Assembly (NCBI GenBank): GCA_963082975.1
Contig: OY720346.1
Location: forward strand, 34,685,787-34,749,786
Direction: 5' to 3'
From: Labia minor
Taxonomy: Eukaryota; Arthropoda; Insecta; Dermaptera; Spongiphoridae
DNA length: 64,000 nt
Position 1 is the stretch's first letter. Every line of letters starts with the position of its first letter. Positions 60,283-64,000 of the stretch are shown piece by piece. The translations under genes and the position numbers were made by a program. The notes beneath the pieces were generated by a model. The model was not told where the DNA came from. It worked only from the letters and a program-made list of their open reading frames with translations, and made no database searches.

Positions 60283-61203
60283 TTAGAGTGAATAAATTAT
60301 TATATTAAAAAAAATTATCACTCTTCACTCAAAGCTCAAGCTAGCTCTTCAAAAATACCTTTAAGGTGAAAAAAATTAAATTAATATTAATAAAATTATA
60401 TTACTAATATATGCTTCATTTAATCTTCAAAGAACAAAACTATTCCTTAAAAATTACGAAATAATAAAAATGGAATTTACACAAACAAAAATATATCAAA
60501 AATTTAAACAAAAGAACCAAAAATAAAAATGTACAAAAATAACCTAAAAAAGTTCTTTTGTTTGTAAATTAATAAATTAATTAAAGTTTATTTCTTAAAA
60601 TTATTTTAAAATAATAAATAATTCGTATGACAGGGTGACACAAATATTATATTACATTTTTTTCAATAATATTTTAAAATAAATTAATTTAATTTATTAT
60701 TAATATTATATAACATCCAATAATAATAATTATGTTATTAAAAAATAATTAATACTGCTTTTGAATAATAAATTAAATTTTACAAACAATTTAATATTTT
60801 ATATTAATAATTTAATTATTTAATTCATCAAAATTTTTTTGTAATTATTACAATTTAGAATTTAGTATAATTAATTTTTAATTATTATAATAATATAATT
60901 TCTTTTTTCTATATGCATCTGTATTGAATCATTATTATAATTAATCATAAAATTATTACAAAACAATAAAAAAACAACAATTAATTTTTCTTTTATTATT
61001 TACTTGAATATTATACAATATTATACTAATGGTGTTTAACATCTCAGAGCATGATATTTGCATTCATGAAAATATACTATTTAAAATGAAATATAAATGA
61101 ACTAAATAAAAAAATTGTTTAATATTTATAAATTATTTATTGCGATTTATTTTATTTATTTTTAGCGTTTAAATTTCTTTATGAAATTATAATGGCCATT
61201 AAC

Positions 61204-61247
<44 letters not shown>

Positions 61248-61472
61248 TTATTGTAACATATCCTAAATAAACAAGAAATTTATAATTAATTAGGAGATAT
61301 AAATTTATTTATAGATTAATGACATTATTGATTAGAATTTATTAGGGTACTTTGAAAATAATACAATTTTAACTATTTTAATAAAATTTAATTGAATTAG
61401 TTAAAATGAATTAATAAAACAATAAAGGGTAATTGTTTACATCCAAGCTTCCGAGATGAAAATGAAGGTCCC
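57657..61472 (+). other. Ca-beta 3' UTR and downstream AT-rich region
   Basis: (CT)n directly after the stop (57660-57700), then (TA)n runs at about 57736-57761, 58328-58361, 58544-58566, 60238-60279 and 61208-61244. Many aataaa motifs occur (one at 57906), so the polyadenylation site cannot be chosen. No gene or recognisable repeat otherwise. Confidence 0.55.
60238..60279. repeat. (TA)n microsatellite
   Basis: About 21 uninterrupted TA units. Confidence 0.95.
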
Positions 61473-63150
61473 CAAGAGGGCGAGACCTTCAACCAAGCTT
61501 GGCTTTAGGTCAAGAGATGGCGAGATCTTCACCATTGTGATTGCTTTGTCCAAACAGTAGATAGCGCGAACTTGAATGGGAGGCATATACTATTTGAATA
61601 TACATTAAATATAACAGAATTTTTTTTTAATTGGTGATAATTGCAAAATTTCCCTAAACCTTTATAAAAATAAGTTTACGTGTGGCCGACCGACTGTTTG
61701 AAGTAAATTAATTTCCAGCAACAGAAACAATTTCAAATAATTTTAATATATCTATAATACAATAAAAAACATATATGGATATAACATAAATATTTTTAAT
61801 TTTATTTTATTTATAATATATAATATAAGTAAGAGCTGGATGTGACGTCATGAATAGCTGGATGACATCATACAATTTTAAATTAAGAAAAAACTAATAA
61901 AGATGATTTTTCTCGAGGATAAAACCAATACAAAGTGCAGGATTCGTGGTGTGATGTAAAAAATCTCCTCATGTGAAATTTGGTGTGAAAATAACCCTTC
62001 CCTTCCTATTGTCGTTCGCTAAATTTGCACCAAAAGTTGATCAATTTATCATACTGATGCATTAAGTAAATATACCAAATTTCATCAAGATCCGTTGAGC
62101 CGTTCAAGCTGTACACATCTATACAGACGGACGGACGGACGGATAGACATCATGCTAAAAATACTATTTTCTGTTAAGAAAATGCATGATTCGTGGAGAT
62201 ATGTAAAAATCTCCACATGTGAAATTTGGTGTGAAAACAATACCTCTCTTACTATCGTCGGTCGGTAATAAATACACATATGAAATATGTTTATTTATTT
62301 ATTTTTATATTAAAAAATAATTAATTTGAGATTAATTATATAAAAAAAAACCATTATCAAATAGATTCAAACTTTTATTTTCTTAGATTAGATTATAATT
62401 AAATATTAAATTAATTAAATAAAATAATTATTAAATAATATAAATAATATTTAATTATAATCTAATCTAAGAAAATTTGCTGCTTCTGTAGCGTCTGCTC
62501 TACCAAAACAAAGTACTCTAACAATTCCATACCAATACTCCAACGTGCTATCTAACTGCTTTCTGCATGCTTAAGTAAGGATATATATACCAAGTATGGA
62601 ATGTACTTTCCTAATGGAATCCCACCCCCGCCTTGACACGACCGAAAAAGTGTTGTCGGGATTCAAAGTCGGGACAGAGCTTAAGTAGTTCTATGTTTCA
62701 AGTATAGTATATATACTTTCCTAAATGGAAATAGCCCCCGCATTGAAAAACAAAAAAAAAATACTTTTTCATATAAATAATCAGTTTATATTTCCTTCTA
62801 TATTTTATCTAATTATTACACATTTATAGTATGTGCTATACGCTACCTACAGTATTGGTAAAGGGCTTAGTGTAGGTAGAGCACACGCTACAGTAGCACC
62901 GAAAATTTTAATCTATTTGATTGTTGATTTTTTTATATAATTAATCTCAAATTAAATATATTTTAATATTAAAAATAAATAAAAAAACATATTTCATATG
63001 TATATTTATTTTTATAAAGGTTTATGAAAATTTTCCAATTATCACCAATTAAAAAAAATGTGTTATATTTAATGCATTTCATATATATTTAAATTCAAAT
63101 TGTATATAATTGCGCTATCTACTGGGCAAGCTGAAAGTCTCGCCCTCTTG
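61473..63150. mobile_element. Large foldback element with nested family A insertion
   Basis: The outermost motif caagagggcgagacyttca occurs at 61473 and inverted at 63131-63150. Further inverted segments match: 61557-61671 with 63003-63127 (cagtagatagcgc, ttaattggtgataattg, aaacctttataaaaataa), 62278-62372 with 62905-63002, and 62482-62504 with 62875-62897 (ggtagagcasacgctac). The left arm is interrupted by family A copy A7 and by a 30-bp perfect palindrome (62378-62407 / 62446-62475). The centre has two related blocks with actttcctaatggaat and cccccgc. No ORF or clear target duplication. Confidence 0.65.
61672..62268 (+). mobile_element. Family A element, copy A7
   Basis: Starts aagtttacgtgtggccgacc and ends tatcgtcggtcggtaa. 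It carries the long-form order with both 3' modules, but the cggttttccgg linker segment is shortened; the microsatellite is at 62125-62144. It splits the left arm of the surrounding foldback cleanly, so it inserted after that structure formed. Confidence 0.8.
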
Positions 63151-64000
63151 TGATCATAAGTCATACTATAACTGTCAAAACATGCCCCTCCCCCCAAACC
63201 CCAATTTATATGCAAATTATAATAATTTTTCTCTCGTAAACCCGGAGTTTGCACAAAAAATTTCATATAAAAAATCTACCAGAATAATAAAAGGCACGCA
63301 CTGGTATTTTTTATTATCCAATTCGTTGAGGGAAGGACCAAATGATACCATTACCCAATAAAGGAGTATAATTTGAACCTACAATATAATTCAAAATAAT
63401 TTTTTTTTTTATTTTAATATGTTGGAAGTTTTTTAATTTTTCTTTTCTTATTTACGATAATGTCTGCAAAAAAGTTTAAATAAAAATAACAGAAATTAGT
63501 TTGATACTCAAAACAATTAAGAAAACTTTCTTAAAGATATGAAATTTGGAAGGATTCTTTAGAGACAATTTCAAAAAAAAAATATAAATATTATCTATTA
63601 GTTTATGGATAGTTTTGAAGCTAAACTCTTTATTAATAAATGAATAAATAGAAATATTTTTTTTTATTTTGGTATTAATTGTTCAACTGTTTTTGTTTAT
63701 TTTAATTTCTGTAAATCCTACACATGAAAAAAGGTATTAGGATAGATATATATACCTGCTATTTTCTATAAAATATTATTTAAAAAATAAATAAAATAAG
63801 AAATAATATTAAATATTTGCTAAAATAATTTATATATTTTATATTCACATAGTAATTACAATGATAGAATAATGCAGATAATTAATAAATAAAATAATAA
63901 TTGAAATATTAATTTTAGGATATAAACATAAATTTATATATAATACAAAGTGTATATAAAAAAATGAGATAAAGAGATGATTTACAGAAATTAATGAAGA
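63151..64000. other. AT-rich spacer to window end
   Basis: A slightly GC-richer patch (63170-63360) contains two overlapping chance ORFs on opposite strands without recognisable motifs. The remainder is AT-rich. Confidence 0.5.

Overview
The window is eukaryotic nuclear DNA, most likely from an arthropod and probably an insect. The evidence is extreme AT richness, very long introns, GT-AG exons far more GC-rich than their surroundings, and a transposon load of mariner, hAT, piggyBac-type, RTE-type LINE and Helentron-like families. The protein sequence is close to the insect voltage-gated calcium channel beta subunit as I remember it. I cannot name the species from the sequence alone.

One host gene is visible. 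It is the calcium channel beta subunit (Ca-beta/CACNB) on the plus strand, from a start codon at 12146 to a stop at 57656. Ten exons join with compatible phases into a 642-residue reading frame: a short N-terminus, SH3 core, HOOK linker, guanylate-kinase-like domain and an Arg/Asp-rich repetitive tail. Intron 1 is about 23 kb and the HOOK intron about 8.4 kb. Candidate alternative exons are also present: a 37-nt exon in the HOOK intron that would shift frame and truncate the protein before the GK domain, and two short alternative C-terminal exons (19 and 9 residues).

The rest is mobile DNA and AT-rich spacer. 1-680 is the end of a hAT-type element. 1465-4791 is a complete hAT element with an uninterrupted 619-aa BED-finger transposase and perfect 8-bp target duplications. 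Seven longer copies and two solo ends of a Helentron-like family (A) are scattered through the window. Most longer copies carry a (ACGG)n-type microsatellite and two copies of the 3' end module. A second family (B, three copies) carries a (CA)n microsatellite. Intron 1 also holds a 2.46-kb hAT derivative containing a LINE relic and a family A copy, a Helentron-type endonuclease fragment, an RTE 3' end, another LINE relic, two internally deleted mariners and a palindromic foldback. The later introns hold family A and B copies, tRNA-derived SINEs, an inverted mariner relic, a piggyBac-like foldback and a second copy of one mariner deletion derivative. Downstream of the gene, 61473-63150 is a large foldback structure interrupted by a family A copy.

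The single gene is embedded in, and largely expanded by, nested transposons. No tRNA, rRNA, CRISPR or bacterial-type operon was seen.
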